Notes: a model not told the origin generated them from the letters alone. A stretch of DNA of 10,937 nt from Amylibacter sp. (GCA_027083485.1 JALWOO010000804.1:1-10937), one strand, 5' to 3'; counted from the stretch's first letter, positions 1 through 7,186 are shown. Program-made: numbers and translations.

Positions 1-162
1 GGCAAAAATCTCGGCAATGGACATATTCGCCGCTTTGACGATCTCTGCGTCCGAATCCACAAAAGGCACAGACAGTTCATTGGCCACCCAGGTGCCCACA
101 GCCGTTTTTCCCGCGCCCATCAGCCCGACCAGAGCAATGGTTTTGGATAGTTGATAGCTCAA
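1..162 (-). CDS. aroK: Shikimate kinase, N-terminal part (runs off the window)
   Basis: Only the first 54 codons are present; the rest lies beyond base 1. The protein begins [20 protein letters not shown], with a P-loop GLMGAGKT at about residues 13-20, followed by a PFVDSDAEI segment that carries the shikimate-binding Asp region and then MSIAEIFA. This pattern is typical of AroK, which phosphorylates shikimate with ATP in chorismate and aromatic amino acid synthesis in the cytoplasm. I chose the TTG at 162-160 because the resulting N terminus has the short lead usual for the family. A GTG at 186-184 in the same frame would add eight residues; an AGGGG at 180-176 lies between the two and fits the TTG loosely (13-nt spacing). 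The gene is divergent from the membrane-peptide/xerD unit. In related genomes aroB usually follows aroK, but that region is not visible here. Confidence 0.9.
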   Translation of the reverse strand, partial: MSYQLSKTIALVGLMGAGKTAVGTWVANELSVPFVDSDAEIVKAANMSIAEIFA

Positions 163-223
163 AACCGCGTTCTTTCCCCTTGCCACAACACTCTTTGCAA
201 AAATCCGCCGGATGCCATAGCTA

Positions 224-253
224 TATATACCCTTTTTGTGTTCGGGGTGATAA
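224..253 (-). promoter_or_regulatory. Possible aroK promoter
   Basis: On the minus strand a TTATCA (253-248) is followed after 18 bp by TATATA (229-224) within an alternating TATATATA tract. This gives a usable sigma-70-like pair about 60 bp upstream of the aroK start. The -35 box matches TTGACA at four of six positions. It is a visual match only; no equally good pair was seen for the divergent plus-strand unit. Confidence 0.3.
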
Positions 254-313
254 CATCGCCTTGCAGCATAGCAAACCCTGAAACAGAAAATAATCGGAAG
301 TTGGATAAAACGA

Positions 314-448
314 ATGGGTCGATTGATCAAATATCTCTTTATTTTGGCAATTATCGCCTTTGTAGGGCTGTTGGGGTTTTCGTATTTTGGCGATCTGTCT
401 GCGCCGCAAACAGAGGTGACCGTTATTGTTCAACCGGATAAGAATTAA
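314..448 (+). CDS. Small single-pass membrane peptide, 44 aa
   Basis: A short ORF starts at ATG 314 and ends at TAA 446-448. The peptide begins [16 protein letters not shown]: a short basic N terminus, a hydrophobic stretch at about residues 7-24, and then a polar tail with an acidic/Pro segment ([11 protein letters not shown]) ending in PDKN. This is the layout of a one-TM membrane peptide or an uncleaved anchor. A weak GGA lies 8 nt before the ATG. Two observations support it being real: its frame stays open into the next gene, and the best ribosome site of that next gene (GAGGTGA, 413-419) lies inside its coding sequence, as expected for coupled genes. I recall similar short ORFs near aroK/xerD in Rhodobacterales but cannot confirm it here. 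Function unknown. It could be an accessory to the exported protein that follows. Confidence 0.65.
   Translation: MGRLIKYLFILAIIAFVGLLGFSYFGDLSAPQTEVTVIVQPDKN
413..419 (+). promoter_or_regulatory. Shine-Dalgarno site that fixes the TTG start at 426
   Basis: GAGGTGA lies 6 nt before TTG 426-428 and inside the preceding 44-codon gene. It is the strongest ribosome site in this part of the window. It supports the TTG rather than any later codon, because later starts would remove the signal peptide. Confidence 0.7.
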
Positions 449-1958
449 GCCCGTCATTGCCGGGCTATTGGGTCTGGTACTGGCAAATACCGCATGGGGA
501 AACACCACACTAACCGCGCCAAGCCGGGGTTTTGTGCTGCCAAGCACACCCTCCCAAACGACAGAAACCGGTGTACAGCGGGGCCTGAGCACGGAAGTGA
601 TCTCCATGTCCACACTGGATGACGTGCGTCTGGACAGCATCGGCGTATTACCTGCCGCCCTATTGGGGCTGCCTGCGAATTTTTGGGGCGATAGCAATTC
701 GGACACACTGGCGAAACTTCTCATCAGGCACGAAGTAACCGCCCAGCCCGAGGTCATGGCCAGCTTTCACCGGATTTTGCTGGCGTCCTTATCGCCCCCA
801 GTGGGACAGGGAAAAGACGGCACATTGTTGTTGGCGCGGGTTGATCATTTGCTTGCTGCAGGTGCGCTGGATCAGGCCGAAGCCCTGTTGGATGAAACCT
901 ACTCACGCTCCAGAGCGCTATTTTCGCGCTGGTTTGACATCAGCTTGCTAACCGGCCGTGCAGACCGTGCCTGTCAGGCAATGTTGACCGAACCCGGGTT
1001 GGCACCATCGCTCAAAGCGCGGATATTTTGCCTGTTTCGTGCCGGGGACTGGTCTGCTGCCGCGCTGACTTTGCGCTCCGGGTATACGCTTGGCAAAATC
1101 AGCGATGCCGACGAACAACTGCTGGCGATGTTTCTGGATCCGGACATGTTTATCGGGGAACCGGACCCGCCCATGCCCGAAACCCTGACCCCGTTGAATT
1201 TCACCCTGCGCGAAGCATTGGCCCTGCCACGCAATGGCCAGCAGCTGCCTTTGGCCTATTTACACGGCGATTTGCGAAACTATTCCGGCTGGCGCAACCG
1301 GCTTGTGGCGGCAGAACGTCTGGCGCGGTCTCAGGCCATTCCCTATTCCGCCCTGCTTGAGGCCTATAACGAGGCTCGCCCCTCTGCCTCTGGCGGCATT
1401 TGGGATCGTGTGCGCGCGGTGCAGTCCTTGCGCGCGGCCCTGGCGAACCATGACGCTGATGCCGTTTCCAAACTACTGCCATCCGCCTATCAGACGCTTG
1501 GCGAGGTCGGGCTGCAAATTGTTCTGGCCGAGCTGGTTTTTCCCCGCATCATTGACATGCAGCTCAACGAGCAGGCAAACCGCCTGCGGTTTCGCCTTGC
1601 CCTTTTGCACAAGGAACACGCCAGCCTGACCTTGAGGCTCGGCACAACCGACAAGCATGACCTGTTTCTGGCCGCATTGGCGCGGGAAGAATGGGTGACG
1701 GCGAAACCGAACGGGGATCTGGAAATGGCGATCCTTGATGCCCTGCAAGGCAAAACCACCCGCAGCCGGTTGGGGCAAATGGTGCAAAACGGCCGCAAAG
1801 GCGAGGCTGTCTTGCGTGCCATGCATTTGCTGGCCAGCGAACGCCGTTTTGATCCCGTCGCCATTGAAACTGCTATTTCGGTGCTGGTTCAGGCCGGCAT
1901 GACAGAACAGGCCCATGATGTGGCGATTCAGGTATTGATCCTGAACAGGCAGGAATAA
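426..1958 (+). CDS. Exported helical-repeat (TPR-like) protein of unknown function, 510 aa
   Basis: The protein starts [20 protein letters not shown] and has a clear Sec signal peptide: a basic n-region (R4, R6, K8), a hydrophobic core at about 10-23, and a likely cut after AWG (residue 25). The mature part is therefore probably periplasmic. Residues about 135-220 look like paired amphipathic helices of the TPR/alpha-solenoid kind (for example [14 protein letters not shown] and [13 protein letters not shown]), and helical character continues to the C terminus. No catalytic motif is evident, and it has only two visible Cys in its first half (183, 202). The start is a TTG overlapping the upstream 44-aa gene by 23 bp, supported by GAGGTGA at 413-419. 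The stop (1956-1958) is one base from the xerD ATG, so the two are almost certainly cotranscribed. No family name is assigned; a scaffold or assembly role in the envelope is only an inference from the repeat architecture. Confidence 0.85.
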   Translation: MFNRIRIKPVIAGLLGLVLANTAWGNTTLTAPSRGFVLPSTPSQTTETGVQRGLSTEVISMSTLDDVRLDSIGVLPAALLGLPANFWGDSNSDTLAKLLIRHEVTAQPEVMASFHRILLASLSPPVGQGKDGTLLLARVDHLLAAGALDQAEALLDETYSRSRALFSRWFDISLLTGRADRACQAMLTEPGLAPSLKARIFCLFRAGDWSAAALTLRSGYTLGKISDADEQLLAMFLDPDMFIGEPDPPMPETLTPLNFTLREALALPRNGQQLPLAYLHGDLRNYSGWRNRLVAAERLARSQAIPYSALLEAYNEARPSASGGIWDRVRAVQSLRAALANHDADAVSKLLPSAYQTLGEVGLQIVLAELVFPRIIDMQLNEQANRLRFRLALLHKEHASLTLRLGTTDKHDLFLAALAREEWVTAKPNGDLEMAILDALQGKTTRSRLGQMVQNGRKGEAVLRAMHLLASERRFDPVAIETAISVLVQAGMTEQAHDVAIQVLILNRQE

Positions 1959-1959
1959 A

Positions 1960-2880
1960 ATGGCTCTCTGGATTGATGCTTTCCTCGAGGCCATGTTTGC
2001 CGAACGCGACGCTGCCGAAAACACCCTGAAATCCTATCGGGCGGATTTGCTGGAATTTACCGAGCATTTGCACGCCCTTGACACGGATGTTGCAAGGGCA
2101 ACACGGGAAGATATCGAGGATTACCTGATTGCGCTGGACAATCGCGGCATGGCCGAGGCCACACGCGCGCGCCGCCTGTCTGCGGTGCGCCAGCTCTATC
2201 GTTTTGCCTTTGAAGAAGGTTTGCGACAGGATAATCCGGCCCAGCAAATTCGCGGCCCGCGCAAAAAACGCCATTTGCCCAAGGTGCTGAGCGAAGCCGA
2301 GGTTGACCGCCTGTTGAACGCCGCCCCCCAAACCGGCCGCAATCCGGCGGATCGCACGCGCAACACCTGTTTGATGCATTTGCTCTATGCAACCGGCATG
2401 CGGGTGTCCGAGCTTGTGTCCCTGCCCGTGGCCGCTGTGCGGGGGGATCCCGAAATGATTCTGGTCAAAGGCAAGGGCGGCAAGGAGCGGCTTGTTCCCT
2501 TGTCCCCGCCGGCGCGCATGGCCAATGCGGCCTGGCTCAAAACCCGCGATATCGCCCAGGAGGCCGCCATCGCCAAGGGCAAGCCGCCCTCCCGTTTTCT
2601 GTTTCCCTCCAGCGGCAAGCTGGGCCATCTCAGCCGCATCCGGTTTTACACGCTGGTCAAGGAATTCGCCGTCAATGCCGGCGTGCCGCCGGACACGGTC
2701 ACCCCCCATAGCCTGCGCCATGCCTTTGCCACCCACCTTTTGGCGGGGGGGGCGGATTTGCGGGTGATCCAGATGCTGCTGGGCCACGCGGATGTGGCCA
2801 CAACCGAGATTTACACCCATGTGCTGGATGAAAAACTGCGCGCGCTGGTGATGGAGCATCATCCTCTGGCACAGGATTAG
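1960..2880 (+). CDS. xerD: Site-specific tyrosine recombinase XerD
   Basis: 306 aa, close to the roughly 298 aa of E. coli XerD. Residues 1-95 form the SAM-like DNA-binding domain (WIDAFLEAM, ENTLKSYRADL, RRLSAVRQLYRFAF), and residues about 105-300 form the catalytic domain. The tyrosine recombinase residues are all visible: R148 in YATGMRVSELVSL, K172 in VKGKGGKER, H250 and R253 in HSLRHAFATHLL, H276 in LLGHADVATTEIYTHV, and nucleophile Y285. With XerC and FtsK it would resolve chromosome dimers at dif in the cytoplasm. XerD is preferred over XerC or a phage integrase because of length, the HSLRHAFATHLLxGGADLRVIQMLLGH segment, and the housekeeping neighbourhood. AGGA at 1951-1954 serves the ATG at 1960. 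Its TAG stop (2878-2880) straddles the left boundary of the palindromic element. Confidence 0.95.
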   Translation: MALWIDAFLEAMFAERDAAENTLKSYRADLLEFTEHLHALDTDVARATREDIEDYLIALDNRGMAEATRARRLSAVRQLYRFAFEEGLRQDNPAQQIRGPRKKRHLPKVLSEAEVDRLLNAAPQTGRNPADRTRNTCLMHLLYATGMRVSELVSLPVAAVRGDPEMILVKGKGGKERLVPLSPPARMANAAWLKTRDIAQEAAIAKGKPPSRFLFPSSGKLGHLSRIRFYTLVKEFAVNAGVPPDTVTPHSLRHAFATHLLAGGADLRVIQMLLGHADVATTEIYTHVLDEKLRALVMEHHPLAQD

Positions 2881-2910
2881 GGTCAGGACCCATTAATCCT
2901 GCGTCGCTGG
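2878..2910 (+). repeat. Left 33-bp terminal inverted repeat plus TA
   Basis: This arm begins TAGGGTCAGGACCCATTAAT and matches the reverse complement of 3111-3143 at 32 of 33 positions. The single difference is G2903 opposite T3118, which would still form a G-U pair in RNA. The first bases TA are shared with the target and form part of the xerD stop codon. The tip itself contains a small palindrome, GGGTC-AG-GACCC. Confidence 0.9.
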
Positions 2911-3141
2911 CGCAAACACCCCGAAATATCAGGGGTTTGAGACGCGCCGGACAGGGTGGTGCCCTTTTCAAGCGGCCCAAGCCGCTGAGATGAAGGGGCG
3001 TTTGCGTCCGGAGGATTTGACGAATTTTCCCGCTGATTGCGTTGCTGTTGCTTGAAAATAATGATATTTCCGGCGCAACAACGCCTGATCAGCAGAAAAA
3101 TTCGCTCAAACCAGCGATGCAGGATTAATGGGTCCTGACCC
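2880..3141. mobile_element. MITE-like palindromic element of 262 bp, non-coding
   Basis: The element runs from GGGTCAGG to CCTGACCC and is flanked on both sides by TA. Removing it with one TA joins GAT-TA to GCTTG and restores GAT TAG CTT, so the xerD stop is the same with or without the insertion, and the gap to the next gene shrinks to about 58 bp. A two-base TA duplication with inverted ends is the hallmark of IS630/Tc1-mariner-type transposition, so this may be a non-autonomous derivative; family assignment is inference. The interior folds further. One hairpin has CCGGAC (2947-2952) with GTCCGG (3006-3011), CCCTT (2962-2966) with AAGGG (2993-2997), and AGCGGC-CCAA-GCCGCT (2971-2986). A second long imperfect hairpin pairs 3013-3051 with 3075-3112. 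The only ATG-started frame seen is 21 codons (2990-3055), and no transposase remnant was recognised. Read into RNA, it could form a long structure between xerD and the CNNM gene. Confidence 0.7.
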
Positions 3142-3143
3142 TA
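3111..3143 (-). repeat. Right 33-bp terminal inverted repeat plus TA
   Basis: Reverse complement of the left arm with one difference, ending GGGTCCTGACCCTA. The final TA (3142-3143) is the second copy of the presumed target duplication and is followed directly by GCTTG, which would have followed the original xerD stop. The inner bases of this arm (3111-3112) also close the second internal hairpin. Confidence 0.9.
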
Positions 3144-3200
3144 GCTTGCGGTTGCGGGCCATGTTGCGCATAACCGGCACAGGAAAATTAGGGTATCACG

Positions 3201-4517
3201 ATGGAAAATACGGCAACTCAGGTGGTCGGACTGGATTGGGATTTTTGGCTCACGCTGGTGGCAATTGTGCTGCTGCTGCTGATTTCGGCGTTTTTTTCCG
3301 GCTCTGAAACCGCATTAACGGCGGCAAGTCGGGGCAAACTGCATGCCATGGCGGACAAGGGCAACATCGGGGCCAAGCGGGCCTTGCGCCTGACCGACGA
3401 TAGTGAACGTCTGATCGGGGCCATTTTGCTGGGGAATAATCTGGTCAATATTCTGGCGGCCTCTTTGGCGACCAGCCTGATGCTGCGTCTGTTTGGCGAA
3501 AGCGGCGTGGCCTTTGCAACGATTATCATGACCCTTCTGGTGCTGGTTTTTGCCGAAGTCCTGCCGAAAACCTATGCGATTTTGCGTTCCGAACATGCGG
3601 CGCAAATGGTGTCCCTGCCTGTCACATTCGTTGTGAAAATCCTGTCGCCTGTCGTGTTGATGGTACAGGTTGTGGTGCGCGGTATTTTGCGGCTGGCGGG
3701 CATTCGGGAAAATACCGAGGATGAGTCCCAGGCTGCACAGGAGGAAATCGCCGGTGCCATTGCGCTTGGCCATATCGAGGGAAATTTCCAACGCGACCAT
3801 CGGGACCGTTTGCTTGGCGCGCTTGATTTGCAGGATCGGGAGGTGCGCGAAATCATGTTGCACCGCTCCGATATCGAAATGGTGGATGCCGATGCCCCGC
3901 CTCAGGAAATTGTCGATCAAATTCTGGCCTCGCCCCACACGCGACTGCCGGTGTTTCAGGGGAATCCGGAAAACATCGTCGGGATCATCCACGCCAAAGA
4001 CCTGCTGCGCGCGGTAAACAAACAGGTGCGCCATACCAAGGGCGGGCTGCAAAGTCTGGATGATTTCAAGGTTCTGGACGTCACCACCGAACCCTATTTT
4101 GTGCCGGAAACCACCTCGCTCGAGGACCAGATGCACGAGTTTTTGCGCCGGCGCACCCATTTTGCGCTGGTGGTGGACGAATACGGCGATTTGCAGGGGT
4201 TGATTACGCTTGAGGACATCATCGAGGAAATCATTGGCGAAATCACCGATGAACATGACGAAGACAGCGCCGAGGTGCCAATCCCGGATGAACACGGCAC
4301 CTATCTGATTGACGGCGGCATGACCATTCGCGATCTGAACCGGGCGCTGGACTGGCAATTGCCCGATGAAGAGGCCAACACCATTGCCGGACTGGTCATT
4401 CACGAAGCCCAGATGATCCCCGACGAGGGGCAGGTTTTCACCTTTCACGGCTTCCGCTTTGATATTGCGGAACGCATTATGAATAAAATCACCAAGCTGC
4501 GCATTCGCAAGCTTTGA
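3201..4517 (+). CDS. CNNM/CBS/CorC_HlyC-domain membrane protein (HlyC/CorC family transporter)
   Basis: 438 aa with the full architecture of the family. The N-terminal CNNM (DUF21) membrane domain spans about residues 15-165, with the motifs FFSGSETALTAASR (31-44), LLGNNLVNILAAS (76-88) and FAEVLPKTYA (117-126) and about three to four hydrophobic segments. A linker is followed by a CBS pair at about 215-345: the first repeat contains RLPVFQGNPENIVGIIHAKD, the second ALVVDEYGDLQGLITLEDIIEE. The C-terminal CorC_HlyC domain occupies about 355-436. Family members are inner-membrane proteins implicated in Mg2+/Co2+ efflux or resistance; 'hemolysin' is a historical label. The ion here is not established. 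Start ATG 3201 has AGGG at 3190-3193. It follows xerD in the same direction, now separated by the palindromic element, so it may once have been cotranscribed with xerD. It converges with the HerA-like ATPase. Confidence 0.92.
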   Translation: MENTATQVVGLDWDFWLTLVAIVLLLLISAFFSGSETALTAASRGKLHAMADKGNIGAKRALRLTDDSERLIGAILLGNNLVNILAASLATSLMLRLFGESGVAFATIIMTLLVLVFAEVLPKTYAILRSEHAAQMVSLPVTFVVKILSPVVLMVQVVVRGILRLAGIRENTEDESQAAQEEIAGAIALGHIEGNFQRDHRDRLLGALDLQDREVREIMLHRSDIEMVDADAPPQEIVDQILASPHTRLPVFQGNPENIVGIIHAKDLLRAVNKQVRHTKGGLQSLDDFKVLDVTTEPYFVPETTSLEDQMHEFLRRRTHFALVVDEYGDLQGLITLEDIIEEIIGEITDEHDEDSAEVPIPDEHGTYLIDGGMTIRDLNRALDWQLPDEEANTIAGLVIHEAQMIPDEGQVFTFHGFRFDIAERIMNKITKLRIRKL

Positions 4518-4519
4518 GC

Positions 4520-4554
4520 AAAGGGGGCGCACCAAGCGCGCACCCTACCCTTTT
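4520..4554. terminator. Possible terminator / REP-like hairpin between convergent genes
   Basis: AAAGGG at 4520-4525 can pair with CCCTTT at 4548-4553 around an inner GCGC-ACCAA-GCGC stem, followed by TTTT. It lies just after the CNNM-gene stop. The minus-strand reading, with GTAGGGTGCGCGC, resembles short REP-type sequences seen between genes in various bacteria; that resemblance is from memory. The stem is interrupted, so the terminator call is weak. Confidence 0.35.
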
Positions 4555-4572
4555 ATGAGACTGCCTTTATGG

Positions 4573-4585
4573 GTCTACGCCCTAA
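4573..4585 (-). repeat. 13-bp repeat, copy 1
   Basis: On the minus strand this reads TTAGGGCGTAGAC and contains the TAG stop of the HerA-like gene. An identical 13-mer occurs at 8566-8578, also at the 3' end of a minus-strand gene. The match extends to 15 bases with one mismatch. Confidence 0.5.
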
Positions 4586-6156
4586 CGCCCTTTGAACAGG
4601 CTGCCCATTATCCCCCGAACCAGACTACGGCCGGCGCGGGTGCCCAGTTGGCGGGCAAAGGATTTGGCAAAGGCGGTGCCGATACTGTCGCTGCGCGAAG
4701 ATGATTTCCGGCGTGTCGGGCTGACCCGCCGTCCGCTGCTGCTTTTGCCGTCAAAGCGGCGGGCACGGGCAAATTCGCGTTCTTCGATCCTGGCTTTGTC
4801 GGCGGCTTTCTGCGCGGCGGCTTCGGCCTGTTCTGCCTCTTTGGCAGCCAGTTCGGCGCGCTTGGCCAGTCTTTCATAGGCGCTGTCGCGATCGGTGGCC
4901 TGTTCATACAATCCGGCCACAGGCGAGCGCGCCATCACCGCCTTGCGTTCCTTGGGGCTGATCGGGCCAAGGCGGGACGACGGGGGCCGGATCAGGGTGC
5001 GCTCCACAATGCTCGGCATGCCTTTTTTCAGCAAGGTAGAAACCAGCGCCTCCCCTACGCCGACGGATTTGATCGCCTCTGCCGTATCAAAACGCGGGTT
5101 TTCGCGAAAGGTTGCCGCCGCCAGCCGCAAGGCTTTTTGATCGCGCGGCGTAAAGGCACGCAAGGCATGTTGCACCCGATTGCCCAGCTGGCCAAGGATG
5201 TCTTCGGGCACATCGTCCGGGCTTTGAGTGACGAAATACACACCAACACCTTTGGAGCGGATCAATCGGGCCACCTGTTCGACCTTGTCCAGCAAGGCCT
5301 TTGGCGCATCGTCAAACAGCAAATGCGCCTCGTCAAAGAAGAACACCAGTTTGGGTTTGTCCGGATCGCCCACCTCCGGCAAGGTTTCAAACAGTTCCGA
5401 CAGCATCCAGAGCAGAAATGTCGCATAAAGGCGCGGCGATTGCATCAACTGGTCGGCGGCCAGAATGTTGATCCGGCCACGCCCGTCCGGCGTGGTGGAC
5501 ATAATATCCGCCAGATCAAGCGCCGGTTCGCCAAAGAATGATTTGGCCCCCTGATTTTCCAGCACCAGCAAACGCCGTTGAATGGCCCCGATAGAGGCTT
5601 TGGAAACAGAGCCGTATTCCAGCGCCACCTCGCGGGCGTTTTCGCCAAGCCAGACCAGCATGGCGCGCAGATCCTTTAGGTCCAGAAGCGGTAGGCCTTC
5701 CTCATCCGCCATGCGAAAGGCGATGTTGATAACACCCTCTTGTGCTTCGGTCAGTTCCATCAGGCGCGACAGCAACAAAGGCCCCATTTCGGCAATAGTG
5801 GTGCGCACCGGATGGCCCTGCTCGCCGAACAAATCCCAAAACGTCACCGGAAATGCATCATAGCCATAATCGTCAAACCCGATGGTTTGCGCGCGCTTCA
5901 CAAAGGCATCATGCAATTTGAAATCCGGCGATCCCGCCATGGCCAATCCGGCCAGATCGCCTTTGACATCGGACAAAAATACCGGCACCCCCTGAGCAGA
6001 GAAGCTCTCGGCCATGATCTGCAAGGTCACGGTTTTACCTGTGCCCGTTGCACCGGCCACCAACCCGTGCCGGTTGGCGTATTTCAACAGCAAGGTTTGC
6101 GGATCGCGATATGCCTCGCCTCCGCCGCCCAGAAAAATACGATCTATAGTTTGCAT
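4582..6156 (-). CDS. HerA/YjgR-type ATPase (DUF853, helicase HerA-like)
   Basis: 524 aa. Walker A is GATGTGKT at 35-42, preceded by the N-terminal [15 protein letters not shown] segment typical of Yjg[13 protein letters not shown] at 61-72 follows. Walker B is [11 protein letters not shown] at 270-280, with the D275/E276 pair. [35 protein letters not shown] at about 307-340 matches the sensor and arginine-finger region of HerA/FtsK-like ring ATPases. Residues about 420-465 are Ala/Glu/Lys-rich and probably coiled coil, and a basic Ser/Arg-rich tail ends in a conserved-looking [13 protein letters not shown]. It is a soluble P-loop NTPase. DNA translocation is inferred from HerA, and no NurA-like nuclease is next to it, so its cellular role is open. 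ATG 6156 is preceded by AGGTGGGG. Confidence 0.92.
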   Translation of the reverse strand: MQTIDRIFLGGGGEAYRDPQTLLLKYANRHGLVAGATGTGKTVTLQIMAESFSAQGVPVFLSDVKGDLAGLAMAGSPDFKLHDAFVKRAQTIGFDDYGYDAFPVTFWDLFGEQGHPVRTTIAEMGPLLLSRLMELTEAQEGVINIAFRMADEEGLPLLDLKDLRAMLVWLGENAREVALEYGSVSKASIGAIQRRLLVLENQGAKSFFGEPALDLADIMSTTPDGRGRINILAADQLMQSPRLYATFLLWMLSELFETLPEVGDPDKPKLVFFFDEAHLLFDDAPKALLDKVEQVARLIRSKGVGVYFVTQSPDDVPEDILGQLGNRVQHALRAFTPRDQKALRLAAATFRENPRFDTAEAIKSVGVGEALVSTLLKKGMPSIVERTLIRPPSSRLGPISPKERKAVMARSPVAGLYEQATDRDSAYERLAKRAELAAKEAEQAEAAAQKAADKARIEEREFARARRFDGKSSSGRRVSPTRRKSSSRSDSIGTAFAKSFARQLGTRAGRSLVRGIMGSLFKGR

Positions 6157-6316
6157 GGCCCCACCTTTGGCTAAATTTTCGCCAGATTACCCCGTTTCAT
6201 TCCCGCGCGCCAAGCCATTTATGGATTCACTGCACCTTGTAATTGCCAGAATTCATTAATTTTCTCTTTAAACCTATAAAAAATACATAAACAGCTAGTT
6301 TTTACCCTGCGCCCTG

Positions 6317-6347
6317 TTGACGTCGCCCAGTGTCTTGCCGTAACAAT
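6317..6347 (+). promoter_or_regulatory. Possible promoter of the small RNA locus
   Basis: TTGACG at 6317-6322 matches the -35 consensus at five of six positions. It is followed after 18-19 bp by TAACAAT (6341-6347), a moderate -10. Transcription would start near 6353-6356, just before the first hairpin of the candidate RNA. Visual match only. Confidence 0.4.
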
Positions 6348-6353
6348 AGCGCA

Positions 6354-6430
6354 CAAATGATCGGCTGGTCCGATGGGGAGAACTGCGGGAAGCAGAAAAA
6401 AAGGGCACACATTTATTGTGTGCCTTTTTT
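6354..6430 (+). ncRNA. Candidate small RNA of about 77 nt with three hairpins
   Basis: Between two divergent genes there are three successive stem-loops: ATCGG-CTGGT-CCGAT (6360-6374), CTGC-GGGAA-GCAG (6383-6395), and GGCACACA-TTTAT-TGTGTGCC (6404-6424) followed by T6. The last is a textbook Rho-independent terminator. Neither neighbouring gene needs it: the HerA-like gene reads away to the left, and the IalB-family gene has its own promoter downstream (6470-6498). A TTGACG/TAACAAT pair sits at the right distance upstream. It does not look like 4.5S, 6S, tmRNA or RNase P RNA. An ATG at 6358 opens a 38-codon frame, but it runs through the terminator and looks unlike a protein. The 5' end is estimated from the promoter; the target is unknown. 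Confidence 0.45.
6404..6430 (+). terminator. Strong Rho-independent terminator
   Basis: An 8-bp perfect stem GGCACACA/TGTGTGCC with a 5-nt loop is followed by six T. Seven A precede it on the left (with one extra G between), so it can also work in the minus direction. It separates the candidate RNA from the IalB-family promoter. Confidence 0.8.
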
Positions 6431-6469
6431 AATTGGCCCATCTCCCCAACAGCAGTTTACCGCTTGGCT

Positions 6470-6498
6470 TTGATTTTGTGCCTGACAAGGCGTATAAA
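6470..6498 (+). promoter_or_regulatory. Sigma-70-type promoter for the IalB-family gene
   Basis: TTGATT (6470-6475), a 17-bp spacer and TATAAA (6493-6498) give the best promoter match in the window. The predicted start near 6505 leaves a leader of about 45 nt before ATG 6549. Confidence 0.65.
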
Positions 6499-6548
6499 AC
6501 CACATAACATTGGCTTAGACGTTTAACATCAAAAAGAAGAGTACCTTG

Positions 6549-7178
6549 ATGAAACAGACCTTGATTTATCTTTCGACAGCGATCGCGCTGGCCACCGGTT
6601 CGGCAGCCTTTGCCCAGGATACCGCCACGGAAACCCCGAAAACCGATACCGCGCAACAGCCTGCGGCCCCGACCGACGAACAGTTCCCTGTCGCCGAAGA
6701 AAACCCGGAACCCCAACCCGGTCAGCTCTATGTGCGCGAAACCCACGGCGATTGGCAGGTTCATTGCGTCAAAGCAGCCGAAGACGCCCCTGAAGGCACC
6801 AAAGAGGTTTGCGGACTTTATCAGTTGTTGAAAGACGGAGACGGCATCGATGTCGCCGAAATCAACATGCGCCGTCTGCCCAAAGGGGGCAAAGCCGCCG
6901 CCGGCGTCGATTTCGCCAGCCCGCTGGGCAGCCTGCTGACCGCACAGGTGGTCATGCGCATCGATTCAGGCAAGGCAAAGCGCTATCCCTATAACTGGTG
7001 TGAACGTCTGGGGTGTTTTTCCCGTTTCGGTCTGACGCAAGGGGAAATCAACAATATGAAAAAAGGCATCAAGGCGACCTTTACCATTGCCGCGATTTCC
7101 GATCCGAAAAAGCCGATTACACTGGATATGTCGCTGAAAGGCTTTACCGCAGCCTGGAACGCGATTGATCCGCATTAG
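6549..7178 (+). CDS. Invasion-associated locus B (IalB) family periplasmic protein
   Basis: 209 aa from ATG 6549. A TTG directly before it is also in frame, but AGAAGAG (6535-6541) is spaced 7 nt from the ATG. A Sec signal peptide occupies residues 1-22, with the cut after AFA before QD. A low-complexity linker rich in Thr, Pro, Glu and Gln covers about 24-58. The IalB domain covers about 60-205, with the family marks GDWQVHC near its start, a Cys pair at 73 and 88, YNWCERLGCFSRFGL with Cys 151 and 156, and a C-terminal SLKGFTAAWNAI segment. The four Cys probably form two disulfides in the periplasm. IalB was named for Bartonella erythrocyte invasion, but the family is common in free-living alphaproteobacteria and need not mean virulence; its molecular role is unknown. 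It appears monocistronic, between its own promoter and the terminator at 7187-7212. Confidence 0.9.
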   Translation: MKQTLIYLSTAIALATGSAAFAQDTATETPKTDTAQQPAAPTDEQFPVAEENPEPQPGQLYVRETHGDWQVHCVKAAEDAPEGTKEVCGLYQLLKDGDGIDVAEINMRRLPKGGKAAAGVDFASPLGSLLTAQVVMRIDSGKAKRYPYNWCERLGCFSRFGLTQGEINNMKKGIKATFTIAAISDPKKPITLDMSLKGFTAAWNAIDPH

Positions 7179-7186
7179 TGAAAAAG

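Noticed and set aside
1873..2862. Minus-strand open frame of 329 codons opposite xerD
   Set aside because: XerD has all catalytic residues on the plus strand; the reverse frame is His/Gln/Gly-rich and without motifs.
2990..3055. 21-codon ATG frame inside the palindromic element
   Set aside because: It lies largely in hairpin arms, is very short and resembles no transposase segment I know.
2880..3141. dif or Xer-type recombination site next to xerD
   Set aside because: A dif site is about 28 bp with two 11-bp half-sites. This element is 262 bp with 33-bp ends and a TA duplication, which fits transposition instead.
3315..4535. Long minus-strand open frame of 406 codons
   Set aside because: It is antisense to the CNNM/CBS protein, whose motifs are unambiguous. 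The shadow protein has no recognisable domain or ribosome site.
4582..6156. HerA-like ATPase as part of an anti-phage defence system
   Set aside because: The protein is of the widespread YjgR/DUF853 kind, and no nuclease or SIR2-type partner lies beside it; the neighbours are housekeeping genes.
6354..6430. Known housekeeping RNA (4.5S, 6S, tmRNA, RNase P)
   Set aside because: The GGAAGCAG-like stretch recalls 4.5S RNA, but the conserved GGUCAGGUCCGGAAGGAAGCAGC core is absent and the hairpin order is wrong.
6358..6474. 38-codon ORF starting at ATG 6358
   Set aside because: It reads through a strong terminator and its sequence follows the hairpins; no ribosome site was seen.
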